This document shows positions 34,198-41,759 of a DNA stretch of 64,000 nucleotides, in pieces; the stretch's first letter is position 1, and every line of letters starts with the position of its first letter. The stretch lies in contig NZ_SPQM01000006.1 in assembly GCF_004570345.1 (NCBI RefSeq), positions 1-64,000 on the forward strand, given 5' to 3'. A program made the position numbers and the translations under genes. The stretch comes from Blastococcus sp. CT_GayMR20. GTDB taxonomy: Bacteria > Actinomycetota > Actinomycetes > Mycobacteriales > Geodermatophilaceae. Under the pieces are notes generated by a model. It ran no database searches, was not told the origin of the DNA, and saw only the letters and a program-made list of their open reading frames with translations.

Positions 34198-35375
34198 GCG
34201 GCTTCAACACGCGGGCGATCCACGCCGGGCAGGAACCGGACCCGGCGACCGGGGCGGTGATCCTGCCCGTCCACCTCACCACCACCTACAAGCAGGACGG
34301 CGTGGGCGGCCTGCGCGGCGGCTACGAGTACAGCCGCAGCGGCAACCCGACCCGGACGGCGCTGCACGAGGCGCTGGCCGCGCTGGAGGAGGGCACCACG
34401 GCGCTGGCCTTCGCCTCCGGCCTCGCCGCTGAGGACACCCTGCTGCGGACCGCCTGCCGTCCCGGCGACCACGTCGTCCTCGGGGGCGACGCGTACGGCG
34501 GGACGTTCCGGCTCATCTCCCGCGTGCTGTCGGAGTGGGGTCTGGAGTACACGCCCGTCCACCTCGACGACCCCGACGCGGTGCGCGCGGCGATCCGGCC
34601 GACCACCCGCGTCGTCTGGTGCGAGACCCCGAGCAACCCGCTGCTCAACATCACCGACATCGAACTCACCGCGGCGGTCGCGCACGAGGCCGGCGCGCTG
34701 CTCGTCGTCGACAACACCTTCGCCTCGCCCTACCTGCAGCGGCCGCTCACCCTCGGCGCGGACGTCGTCGTCCACTCGACGACCAAGTACCTCGGCGGGC
34801 ACTCGGACGTCGTCGGTGGCGCACTGATCACGCGGGACACCGGCCTCGGCGAGCGCCTGGCCTACAACCACAACGCGATGGGCGCGGTGGCGAGCCCCTT
34901 CGACTCGTGGCTGGTGCTGCGCAGCCTCAAGACGCTGGGCGTCCGGATGGACCGGCACTCGGCCAACGCCGCACGGGTGGCCGAGTACCTGCTCGACCAC
35001 CCGGCGGTCTCGGGCGTGCTGTACCCGGGGCTCCCGACCCACCCCGGGCACGACGTCGCCGCGAAGCAGATGGCCGGCTTCGGCGGGATGGTCTCGTTCC
35101 GGCTGAGGGACGGCGAGGACGCCGCACTGAAGGTGTGCGAGCGGGCGCAGCTGTTCACGCTGGCGGAGTCGCTGGGCGGCGTGGAGTCGCTGATCGAGCA
35201 TCCGGGCCGCATGACGCACGCGAGCGCGGCCGGTTCGCCGCTGGAGGTGCCGGCCGACCTGGTGCGCCTCTCGGTCGGCATCGAGGACGTCGACGACCTC
35301 CTGGCCGACCTGGAGCAGGCCCTGGCTGAGCGCGGCGCCGTCAGCAGAAGGGCCCCCGTCAGAGCGGAAGCGTGA
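34194..35375 (+). CDS. metB: Cystathionine gamma-synthase/lyase
   Basis: A 393-aa Cys/Met-metabolism PLP enzyme. [11 protein letters not shown], the [15 protein letters not shown] stretch and [18 protein letters not shown] (Schiff-base Lys198) are intact, as is [19 protein letters not shown]. With cbs upstream it could act as cystathionine gamma-lyase rather than synthase; sequence alone does not decide. Its stop overlaps the opposing map gene by 17 bp. Confidence 0.93.
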   Translation: MSGFNTRAIHAGQEPDPATGAVILPVHLTTTYKQDGVGGLRGGYEYSRSGNPTRTALHEALAALEEGTTALAFASGLAAEDTLLRTACRPGDHVVLGGDAYGGTFRLISRVLSEWGLEYTPVHLDDPDAVRAAIRPTTRVVWCETPSNPLLNITDIELTAAVAHEAGALLVVDNTFASPYLQRPLTLGADVVVHSTTKYLGGHSDVVGGALITRDTGLGERLAYNHNAMGAVASPFDSWLVLRSLKTLGVRMDRHSANAARVAEYLLDHPAVSGVLYPGLPTHPGHDVAAKQMAGFGGMVSFRLRDGEDAALKVCERAQLFTLAESLGGVESLIEHPGRMTHASAAGSPLEVPADLVRLSVGIEDVDDLLADLEQALAERGAVSRRAPVRAEA

Positions 35376-36129
35376 GAATCCTGGGGCCGTCCTCGGTGAC
35401 GGCGACCGTGTGCTCGACGTGGGCGGCCCGGCTGCCGTCGGCGCTGCGCAGCGTCCAGCCGTCCGCGTCGACCCGGTAGTCGTCGCTCCCGCCGGCCAGG
35501 AACCAGGGCTCGATGGCGATGACCAGGCCGGGCCGCAGCGGGACCCCTCGCCCCGCCCGGCCCTCGTTCGGTACGTGCGGGGCCTCGTGCATCGTCCGGC
35601 CGACGCCGTGACCGCCCTGGTCGGTGTTGATCCCGCACCCGCCGGCGCGGCCCACGGCGCCGATGGCCGCGGAGACGTCGCCGACCCGGTTGCCCACGAC
35701 GGCCGCCGCGATACCGGCCTCGAGCGCGCGTTCCGCGGTGGCCACGAGCGACAGGTCCTCCGGTCGCGGCGTGCCCACCGGGAACGTGATCGCGGCGTCG
35801 CCGACCCACCCGTCGAGCGTGGCGCCCGCGTCGACGCTGAGCAGATCGCCGTCCCCGAGGACGTCCGGCGAGGGGACGCCGTGCAGCGCGACGTCGTTGA
35901 CCGACAGGCAGACCACGCCCGGGAACGGCGGCGTGGTGGCCGCCGGGGCATAGCCGAGGAACGGCGAGGTGGCTCCCGCCGCGGCGAGGACATCCCGGGC
36001 GACGGCGTCGAGCCGGGTCAGCCGGACGCCCGGCGCCGCGGCCGCCCGGACGGCGGCCAGCATGTCGGCGACCACCGCACCGGCGGCGCGCATGGCCTCC
36101 AGCTCGCCAGGCGTGCGCAGCTCGATCAC
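35359..36129 (-). CDS. map: Type I methionine aminopeptidase
   Basis: A 256-aa MetAP removing initiator Met. Metal ligands are seen in VDAGATLDGWVGDAA (two Asp), GHGVGRTMHEAPHV (His), IEPWFLAGG (Glu) and [14 protein letters not shown] (Glu). The GTG at 36129 follows AAGGAGT. It probably is one of several MetAPs in the genome, since this copy is not in the usual ribosomal-protein operon. Its 3' end overlaps metB (opposite strand) by 17 bp. Confidence 0.93.
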   Translation of the reverse strand: MIELRTPGELEAMRAAGAVVADMLAAVRAAAAPGVRLTRLDAVARDVLAAAGATSPFLGYAPAATTPPFPGVVCLSVNDVALHGVPSPDVLGDGDLLSVDAGATLDGWVGDAAITFPVGTPRPEDLSLVATAERALEAGIAAAVVGNRVGDVSAAIGAVGRAGGCGINTDQGGHGVGRTMHEAPHVPNEGRAGRGVPLRPGLVIAIEPWFLAGGSDDYRVDADGWTLRSADGSRAAHVEHTVAVTEDGPRILTLPL

Positions 36130-36170
36130 GGGAACTCCTTCCGGTCTGACCGTCCCGGTCTTCAAGGGAC

Positions 36171-36217
36171 CCCATCCTCCTCACCCCTCGCAAGCTCGGG
36201 GCGAGCCTCTGGATGGG
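36171..36217. repeat. Intergenic hairpin repeat, copy A
   Basis: The outer stem CCCATCC / GGATGGG and an inner CTCGC / GCGAG helix enclose CTCCTCACCCCTCGC...GCGAGCCTCTGGA. A closely related direct copy lies at 37813-37867, on the other side of the SMR-decarboxylase pair. Here it lies between divergent map and SMR genes, where a terminator is not expected. Confidence 0.7.
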
Positions 36218-36316
36218 CGGCCGGCTGGGCGCCCTGCTGCAGGCCGCTGCGGGAATCGAACCCCGGCGGAGGTCGCCTGGCCGTATCTGCCGCCGACGCC
36301 GGGCGCTCCTCCCGGC

Positions 36317-36640
36317 ATGGTCTTCCTGGTCGTCACCGTCGTGGCCGACGTGGCCGGCGTCGTCCTGCTGGGCGCGGCCCGGGGACTGGAGCGGCCGGCC
36401 CTCCTGCTCGCCGGGCTGCTGCTGCTCCTGTTCGGCTTCGTGATGTTCTCGTACGCCACACGGACGGTCCCGGCAGGTCTGGCCAACGCGGTGTGGGCCG
36501 GGGCGAGCATCGTGCTGGTGGTCCTCCTCGGCCGGATCTTCCTGAGCGAGACGATCTCGGCGGCGCAGTACGTCTGCCTGGGCCTGATCCTCGCCGGCAC
36601 GCTGGGTATCTACCTCCTCGGCCGCGCACCGGTGTCATGA
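36317..36640 (+). CDS. Small multidrug resistance (SMR) family transporter
   Basis: A 107-aa four-helix SMR protein. By-eye alignment with EmrE puts VVADVAGVV over the helix-1 segment containing Glu14, so the essential Glu is replaced by Asp at residue 11. LANAVWAGASIVLVVLLG matches the Trp63 region. The stop overlaps the downstream decarboxylase ATG (ATGA), so the two are tightly coupled. Export of the decarboxylase product, a diamine, is inference, modelled on the MdtIJ spermidine exporters of the same family. Confidence 0.85.
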   Translation: MVFLVVTVVADVAGVVLLGAARGLERPALLLAGLLLLLFGFVMFSYATRTVPAGLANAVWAGASIVLVVLLGRIFLSETISAAQYVCLGLILAGTLGIYLLGRAPVS

Positions 36641-37809
36641 CCAGCGTCACCGAGTCCACGTGGACCGTCCCGACTCCCGCCCAGCTGGGCACCGAACTGG
36701 CCGCCATCGACCTGCCGGCACTGGTCGGGCGGCACGGCACGCCGCTGCTGGTGCTGGACCCGGCGAGGATCGCCGAGCAGTACCGGGCACTGCGCCGGGC
36801 GCTGCCGGACGTGCGGCCGTACTACGCGGTGAAGGCCCTGTCGCACCGGGCGGCGCTGGCCGCGGTCCGCGACGAGGGCGGCTTCTTCGACGTCGCCTCT
36901 CCTCGGGAGGTCGCGCTGGTGACGGAGCTGGGCGTGGCCCCGGACCGGTGCATCTACACCCACCCGGTCAAGAAGCCGGCGGACGTCGCGGCAGCGGTGC
37001 GGTCGGGCATCCGGACGTTCGTCTTCGACAACGAGGCGGAGCTGGACAAGTTCGCCGGCCTCGAGCACGACGTCGAGCTGCTGCTGAGGCTCCAGTACCG
37101 CACGCCGCAGGCGCTCATCGACCTGTCCTACAAGTACGGCGCCCGGCCTGACGAAGCCCTCGATCTCCTTCGGACCGCGCAGCAGAAGGGCCTGCGGGTG
37201 ACCGGCCTGTCGTTCCACCCCGGCAGCCAGCTGGCGAGCGCCGAGCCGCTGCTCCAGGACATCCAGCACGCGGCGATGCTGATCGACTGCCTGGCCGACG
37301 TGGGCGTGGACCTGGACGTCCTCGACATCGGCGGGGGCCTGCCGGTGCCCTACGACGCGGCCGTGCCGCACCTGGACAGCTTCGTGTCGGCGATCGCGGA
37401 GGAGATCCGCCCACTGACCCGACGCGGCATCCAGGTGATCTCCGAACCGGGGCGGTTCGTGGCCGCGCCCGCCATGCTGGCCGTGGCCGGCGTCGTGGGG
37501 GTCACCCGGCGCGGGGGGATGCCCTGGTACTACCTGGACGACGGCCTCTACGGCAGCTTCTCGAACGTGCTGAGCGACCACGTCCACCCCACGGTCTACG
37601 CGTACGACGCGGGGCTCGAGGAGCGGGAGACCCTCCCCAGCGTCCTGGCCGGCCCGACCTGCGACAGCACCGACGTGATCACCACCAGCGCGATGCTGCC
37701 GGCGATGGAGGTCGGCGACCTGGTGGTGGCGCCGTTCATGGGGGCCTACACCAGCGTGACGGCCTGCGAGTTCAACGGCCTGCCGAAAGCCACCGTGGTC
37801 GTCGTCTGA
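36637..37809 (+). CDS. Fold-type III PLP decarboxylase, ornithine decarboxylase-like
   Basis: A 390-aa alanine-racemase-fold decarboxylase. PYYAVKALSH carries the PLP Lys66, SFHPGSQ and DIGGGLPVPYD bind the cofactor phosphate, SEPGRFVAAPA follows, and GPTCDSTDVI carries the active-site Cys and acidic residue typical of eukaryotic-type ornithine decarboxylases. Ornithine or lysine is the probable substrate, giving putrescine or cadaverine. It is coupled by ATGA to the SMR transporter upstream and followed by a hairpin repeat. Confidence 0.87.
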   Translation: MTSVTESTWTVPTPAQLGTELAAIDLPALVGRHGTPLLVLDPARIAEQYRALRRALPDVRPYYAVKALSHRAALAAVRDEGGFFDVASPREVALVTELGVAPDRCIYTHPVKKPADVAAAVRSGIRTFVFDNEAELDKFAGLEHDVELLLRLQYRTPQALIDLSYKYGARPDEALDLLRTAQQKGLRVTGLSFHPGSQLASAEPLLQDIQHAAMLIDCLADVGVDLDVLDIGGGLPVPYDAAVPHLDSFVSAIAEEIRPLTRRGIQVISEPGRFVAAPAMLAVAGVVGVTRRGGMPWYYLDDGLYGSFSNVLSDHVHPTVYAYDAGLEERETLPSVLAGPTCDSTDVITTSAMLPAMEVGDLVVAPFMGAYTSVTACEFNGLPKATVVVV

Positions 37810-37812
37810 CAG

Positions 37813-37867
37813 AGGCCCCCCTCCTCCTCACCCCTCGCAGTCTCGGGCGAGCCTCTGGAGGCGGCCT
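37813..37867. terminator. Intergenic hairpin repeat, copy B (convergent terminator)
   Basis: The helices AGGCC / GGCCT, CTCC / GGAG and CTCGC / GCGAG fold the whole 55-bp gap between two convergent stops. The core CTCCTCACCCCTCGCA...CGAGCCTCTGGA is nearly identical to copy A at 36171-36217, in the same orientation. Confidence 0.65.
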
Positions 37868-38176
37868 TCAGCCTGTGGGCCCGACGATGAACAGCGGGCG
37901 GAAGTGCTCGACGACGGGGAACGGGTCGTAGAAGGAGTGCAGCAGGCGCCGCCACTCCTGGTATCCCGGCGAGCCCCGGAAACCCTCCGTGTGGTCCTCG
38001 AGACGGTTCCACTCGACGAGCAGGAGGAACACGTTGTCCCGCTCCGTGCACCGCGACAGCAGCAGCCGCCGGAAGCCCGGCGACGAGGAGATGATCGGGG
38101 AAGCGGCCCGGAACGCCGCCTCGAACTCGGCCTCGCGGCCCGGGGTCACCGACAGCTCGGCGTGCTCGAGGATCAC
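37868..38176 (-). CDS. Antibiotic biosynthesis monooxygenase (ABM) family protein
   Basis: A 102-aa ferredoxin-like alpha+beta barrel protein. ILEHAELSVTPGREAEFEAA, SSPGFRRLLLSRC, NVFLLLVEWNRLEDH and GSPGYQEWRRLL are typical ABM features. Members act as small cofactor-free oxygenases or detoxifying proteins; nothing identifies a substrate. The GTG at 38176 sits 7 nt after TAACCT. The longer open frame on this strand runs antisense through the VOC gene and is not real. Confidence 0.8.
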   Translation of the reverse strand: MILEHAELSVTPGREAEFEAAFRAASPIISSSPGFRRLLLSRCTERDNVFLLLVEWNRLEDHTEGFRGSPGYQEWRRLLHSFYDPFPVVEHFRPLFIVGPTG

Positions 38177-38189
38177 CCGGCGGAGGTTA
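38176..38189 (-). promoter_or_regulatory. -10 box TAACCT, leaderless start
   Basis: TAACCT (complement of 38184-38189) lies 7 nt before the GTG at 38176. Confidence 0.5.
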
Positions 38190-38251
38190 CGGGGAAGCAG
38201 GAGCCGGTCAGCGCGGTTGTCGCCAGGCAGCATCGAACGAGGAGGAACGCC

Positions 38252-38752
38252 GTGAGCACCACCGAGAGCAGCGACCTGGCCGCCCAGGAGCGCGCCCGCA
38301 TCCGCGAGGTCCACCTCAAGCCCGCAGGAGAGCGACCGTCGTCGACGGCCCGCGGCCTGCACCACACCGCCCTGATCAGCAGCGACGTCGAGCGCACGGT
38401 GCGCTTCTACCAGGACGTGCTGGGCTTTCCGCTGACCGAGCTGATCGAGAACCGCGACTATCCGGGCTCCTCCCACTTCTTCTTCGACATCGGCAACGGC
38501 AACCTGCTCGCCTTCTTCGACTTCCCCGGCCTCGACGTCGGCCCGTACGCCGAGGTCCTCGGCGGGCTGCACCACATGGCCATCAGCGTCGACCCCGACC
38601 GCTGGGCGAAGCTGGTCGAGCGGCTCACCGAGGCCGGCGTCGAGCACGAGGTGCACAGCGGCGTCTCGGTCTACTTCCGTGACCCCGACGGCGCCCGCAT
38701 CGAGCTGATCGCCGACCCGCTCGGCGAGATGTACGGCCAGCACGTCCTCTGA
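38252..38752 (+). CDS. VOC (glyoxalase/dioxygenase) superfamily protein
   Basis: A 166-aa vicinal oxygen chelate protein. GLHHTALISSDVERTVRFYQ gives the first metal His, the SHFFFDIGNGNLLAFF and GGLHHMAISVD strands the second, and DPDGARIELIADP the Glu. It could be a glyoxalase, dioxygenase or thiol transferase. GGAGG lies 6 nt before the GTG at 38252. nhaA follows after 19 bp. Confidence 0.85.
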   Translation: MSTTESSDLAAQERARIREVHLKPAGERPSSTARGLHHTALISSDVERTVRFYQDVLGFPLTELIENRDYPGSSHFFFDIGNGNLLAFFDFPGLDVGPYAEVLGGLHHMAISVDPDRWAKLVERLTEAGVEHEVHSGVSVYFRDPDGARIELIADPLGEMYGQHVL

Positions 38753-38771
38753 CGCAAGCCGCTCCCCCGAC

Positions 38772-40151
38772 GTGACGCAGCCGCCCCGTCCCGGCCCGGC
38801 CTCCCGAGTCTCCCTCCCGGCCCTCTCGCCGTCCTCGAAGCTCTACGTGGGCACCGAGGCCGGCGGCTCCGCCCTGCTCCTCGTGGCCACCCTCACGGCG
38901 CTGCTGTGGGCCAACTCCCCGTGGTCCGGCTCCTACGACGCGTTCTGGTCGACGACCGCCACCATCGGCGTCGGCGACCTGGCGCTGTCCATGGACCTCG
39001 AGCACTGGGTCAACGACGCCGCGATGGCGCTGTTCTTCCTGGTCGTCGGCCTGGAGATCACCCGCGAGGTGTCCACGGGCGAACTGCGCGACCGGCGGAA
39101 CGTGGCGGCGCCGGCCCTCGGCGCCCTCGGCGGCCTGCTCGTGCCGGCCGCCGTCTACCTCGCCGTGAACCCCTCGGGCCCGGCCAGCGCCGGCTGGGGC
39201 ATCGTCATGTCCACGGACACGGCGTTCGTCCTCGGCATCCTCGCGCTGTTCGGCCCGCGGTGCCCGGACCGGCTGCGGCTCTTCCTGCTCACCCTCGCGA
39301 TCGTCGACGACATCGGTGCCATCTCCGTCATGGCGCTCGTCTACAGCGGGAACCTCGGCCTGACCGCCCTGGCCGTCTCCGGCGTGCTGGTCGCCGTCCT
39401 GGTGGGTCTCCGGTGGCTGGGTGTCTGGCGGCTGGCGCCCTACGTGGTCACCGGCATCGCGCTGTGGCTCGCCGTCCATGCCTCGGGCGTGCACGCCACG
39501 CTGGCCGGCGTCCTTGTGGGGCTGCTGCTGCCGTCGAAGCCGACGGCGCCGGAAGTGCTCGATCGCACCCGCGACTACGGCCGTGCGCTCCGCGAGGCGC
39601 CCGACCCGCAGCGGGCCCAGCTGGCCCGCCTCGCCGTCGCCGCCACCGTTCCGGCCGGCGCCCGGCTGCAGCAGACGCTGCACCGGTGGACCGCCTACGG
39701 CGTCGTCCCTGTCTTCGGTCTGGCCAACGCGGGTGTCCCGCTCGACCTCGAGACCCTGCGGACGGCGGCGACGTCGCCGGTGACCCTGGGCATCGCGGCC
39801 GCCCTCGTCGTCGGCAACGCGATCGGCATCACCGCCGGTGCCGCGGTCGCGCTGCGCACGGGCTGGGGCACGCTGCCCGGCGGCGTCCGCTGGTCGCACC
39901 TGATGGCCGGCGCGACGCTGGCCGGCATCGGCTTCACGATCTCGCTGTTCATCACCGATCTGGCGTTCACCGACGAGCGGCTGCGCGAGCAGGCGACCAT
40001 CGGCATCCTCGCCGGCTCAGTGGTGGCAGCGGTCGCCGGTGTCGTCCTGCTCCGCGTCCTCGGCGAGCGCTTCTCGCTGTGCTCGCCGGAGTCCGAGGGG
40101 CCACCGGCGCTGCCGCCGCGGCCCTGGCTCGAGCCCTCCGTTCCCGCCTGA
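38772..40151 (+). CDS. nhaA: Na+/H+ antiporter NhaA
   Basis: A 459-aa polytopic antiporter. MSTDTAFVLGILALFG holds the Asp equivalent to E. coli D133. TLAIVDDIGAISVMALVYSG holds the paired D163/D164 of the ion site. Its 11-12 hydrophobic segments and ANSPWSGSYDAFW near the N-terminus fit the family. The short charged tail (SPESEGPPALPPRPWLEPSV) is overlapped on the other strand by the dsbA-like gene. Confidence 0.94.
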   Translation: MTQPPRPGPASRVSLPALSPSSKLYVGTEAGGSALLLVATLTALLWANSPWSGSYDAFWSTTATIGVGDLALSMDLEHWVNDAAMALFFLVVGLEITREVSTGELRDRRNVAAPALGALGGLLVPAAVYLAVNPSGPASAGWGIVMSTDTAFVLGILALFGPRCPDRLRLFLLTLAIVDDIGAISVMALVYSGNLGLTALAVSGVLVAVLVGLRWLGVWRLAPYVVTGIALWLAVHASGVHATLAGVLVGLLLPSKPTAPEVLDRTRDYGRALREAPDPQRAQLARLAVAATVPAGARLQQTLHRWTAYGVVPVFGLANAGVPLDLETLRTAATSPVTLGIAAALVVGNAIGITAGAAVALRTGWGTLPGGVRWSHLMAGATLAGIGFTISLFITDLAFTDERLREQATIGILAGSVVAAVAGVVLLRVLGERFSLCSPESEGPPALPPRPWLEPSVPA

Positions 40152-40667
40152 CACGGCGCGGCGCAGGGCGCCGAGCTCCATCCGGCCGGAGAAACGGCGG
40201 CCGTCGACGAGGACGGTCGGCGTGCCGGCGACCCCGGCGGCCAGGCCGGCCGCGAAGTCGGCCTCGATCTTGTCACCGAACGGCTGCGCGGCCTGGCCGA
40301 CCACCCGGTCGCCGTCCAGCCCGAGCTCCTCGGCGTAGGCGCGCAGGGCGGCGTCGTCGAGTCGCTCCTGCCGGACGAACAGGAGGTCGTGCATGGGCCA
40401 GAAGCCTCCTTGCGCGCCGGCCGCCTCCGCCGCGAGGGCGGCGGTCAATGCATACGGATGGCGCTCGGCCAGGGGGAAGTGCCGGAAGACCAGGCGGATC
40501 CCGCCGTCGGACTCCTCGACGAGGCGGCGGAGCACCGGCGCCGCGGCCGCGCAGTACGGGCACTCGTAGTCGCCGTACTCGACGACCGTGACCGGCGCCC
40601 CGGGATTCCCGAGCACGTGCTCGCCCGGCAGCCGCCGGACGGCGCTCTCCTCGGGGGTTGCCGTCAC
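40017..40667 (-). CDS. DsbA-family thioredoxin-like oxidoreductase
   Basis: A 216-aa protein with VVEYGDYECPYCAAAAPVLR (CxxC active site, residues ~36-39) and the cis-Pro loop AGTPTVLVDGRRFSG. There is no signal peptide, so it is probably cytoplasmic (FrnE/DsbA-like). The fold should end near RRAVSGGN. The last ~45 residues are low-complexity, charged, and read antisense through the nhaA 3' end (135-bp overlap). The GTG at 40667 overlaps the GNAT stop. Confidence 0.83.
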   Translation of the reverse strand: MTATPEESAVRRLPGEHVLGNPGAPVTVVEYGDYECPYCAAAAPVLRRLVEESDGGIRLVFRHFPLAERHPYALTAALAAEAAGAQGGFWPMHDLLFVRQERLDDAALRAYAEELGLDGDRVVGQAAQPFGDKIEADFAAGLAAGVAGTPTVLVDGRRFSGRMELGALRRAVSGGNGGLEPGPRRQRRWPLGLRRAQREALAEDAEQDDTGDRCHH

Positions 40668-40954
40668 CGGCCCGGGGAGGTCACGAGGTCGGCGTACTCG
40701 GGGTGCTTCTCGATCCAGCCCCGCACGAACGAGCACTTCGGGACGACCGAGCCGCCCTTGGCGCGAACGTCGTCCAGCGCGCCCTGCACGAGCGTGCTGC
40801 CGAGGCCGGACCGCCCGCTGTCCTGGTCGACCTCGGTGTGGGTGAACACGGTGGTGTCGCCGTTGCGCTGGTAGTCGGCGTGGCCGAGCAGCTGCTCGCC
40901 GTCGCGGATCTCGTATCGGTCTGCTTCCGGGACGTCCCGGACGGTGGGCTCCAT
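40664..40954 (-). CDS. Small GNAT-like N-acetyltransferase (YjdJ type)
   Basis: A 96-aa single-domain GNAT of the YjdJ/GCN5-like short type. GHADYQRNGDTTVFTHTEVD, GRSGLGSTLVQGALDDVRAK (CoA loop) and VVPKCSFVRGWIEKHPEYADL (Cys-Ser motif then HPEY) are diagnostic. The ATG at 40954 gives MEPTVRDVPEAD. It is coupled to the DsbA-like gene by GTGA. Substrate unknown. Confidence 0.85.
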   Translation of the reverse strand: MEPTVRDVPEADRYEIRDGEQLLGHADYQRNGDTTVFTHTEVDQDSGRSGLGSTLVQGALDDVRAKGGSVVPKCSFVRGWIEKHPEYADLVTSPGR

Positions 40955-41005
40955 GCCGACGCCAACGGTTGCCCGGCGGCCGCTGTTCCGTCCCGTGGAC
41001 GGAAC

Positions 41006-41033
41006 GGGCCCGGTCACCGAGGTGACCGGGCCC
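41006..41033 (-). terminator. Terminator of tRNA-fMet copy 1
   Basis: A 13-bp perfect stem GGGCCCGGTCACC / GGTGACCGGGCCC starts 7 nt beyond the tRNA 3' end on the minus strand. Confidence 0.75.
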
Positions 41034-41040
41034 TTCGTCG

Positions 41041-41114
41041 TAGCGGGGACAGGATTCGAACCTGTGACCTCTGGGTTATGAGCCCAGCGAGCTACCGAGC
41101 TGCTCCACCCCGCG
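41041..41114 (-). tRNA. Initiator tRNA-fMet (CAT), copy 1
   Basis: A 74-nt cloverleaf without encoded CCA. Acceptor CGCGGGG / CCCCGCU leaves C1 unpaired with U72, and the anticodon stem has three consecutive G:C pairs (CUGGG / CCCAG) around CAU. Both are initiator hallmarks. The T arm is CACAG-GUUCGAAUC-CUGUC. A TAGCCT -10 lies 12 nt before the mature 5' end. Confidence 0.95.
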
Positions 41115-41242
41115 TCGGCGCAACCCAGGCTACACGCCGCTCGGCGACCGCCTCCGGGCCCCTCGCGACGGCCCTCGTGACAGCCCCGTCACACAGGTCC
41201 CAGCGCCGCGCGCGCCTTCCCTGACCGCCCCGCGGCGCCGCT

Positions 41243-41256
41243 TACAGTCCGCACCG
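41243..41256 (+). promoter_or_regulatory. -10 box TACAGT, leaderless start
   Basis: TACAGT at 41243-41248 lies 7 nt before the GTG at 41256. Confidence 0.5.
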
Positions 41257-41738
41257 TGGCGGGGGGTGCAGCGATGAGCATGTTCGCCGGCCAGCCGCAG
41301 CCGGTGGAGATCCTCCACCGCGGCATCTGGTACTCCGGCGAGCTCATCGGCTGGCGTCACGAGGCGGACGGCCGGGTCGCCGCCCGGGTCCGCTGCCGCG
41401 TCGACGGACTGCGGCACTCCGCCTGGGTCGACCTGCAGACCCTGCGCCTGCCCGATCCCCAGCACCCGCCCCGCAAGGAGCGGTACCCGGCCGCCCTCCC
41501 GAAGGCCGCGGCGGACCCGGAGGACGACGCGACCCGCCCGCACTCCATGCTGGCCGGGCTCGGCAGCGCACGTCCCACCAAGCCCGTGCACGCCGTCACG
41601 CCGCCGCCGGCGCCGGCGGCCGTCGAGCCGTGGCACGAGCGGCCGCCGGTAGCCCGGCCGCAGTGGGACGAGCCCCGGTCCCGGCCGCGCCGCAACGAGC
41701 AGCTGCACCAGCTCGACGCGTACCTCAGCGTCGTCTGA
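41256..41738 (+). CDS. Hypothetical protein, small beta-domain with Pro-rich tail
   Basis: A 160-aa protein. Residues ~8-70 (QPVEILHRGIWYSGELIGWR, VAARVRCRVDGLRHSAWVDL) look like a compact SH3/Tudor-like beta barrel. The rest is Pro/Ala/Arg-rich and probably disordered. No family was recognised. It lies between an initiator tRNA and a SNF2 helicase gene (opposing strand). A GTG or, six codons in, an ATG could start it; the -10 box favours the GTG. Confidence 0.6.
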   Translation: MAGGAAMSMFAGQPQPVEILHRGIWYSGELIGWRHEADGRVAARVRCRVDGLRHSAWVDLQTLRLPDPQHPPRKERYPAALPKAAADPEDDATRPHSMLAGLGSARPTKPVHAVTPPPAPAAVEPWHERPPVARPQWDEPRSRPRRNEQLHQLDAYLSVV

Positions 41739-41759
41739 CGCGGCCGGCGCCGATCGTCG

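Noticed and set aside
37868..38743. 291-aa version of the ABM monooxygenase
   Set aside because: The extra 189 N-terminal residues are antisense to the VOC gene; the -10 box and domain length support a start at 38176.
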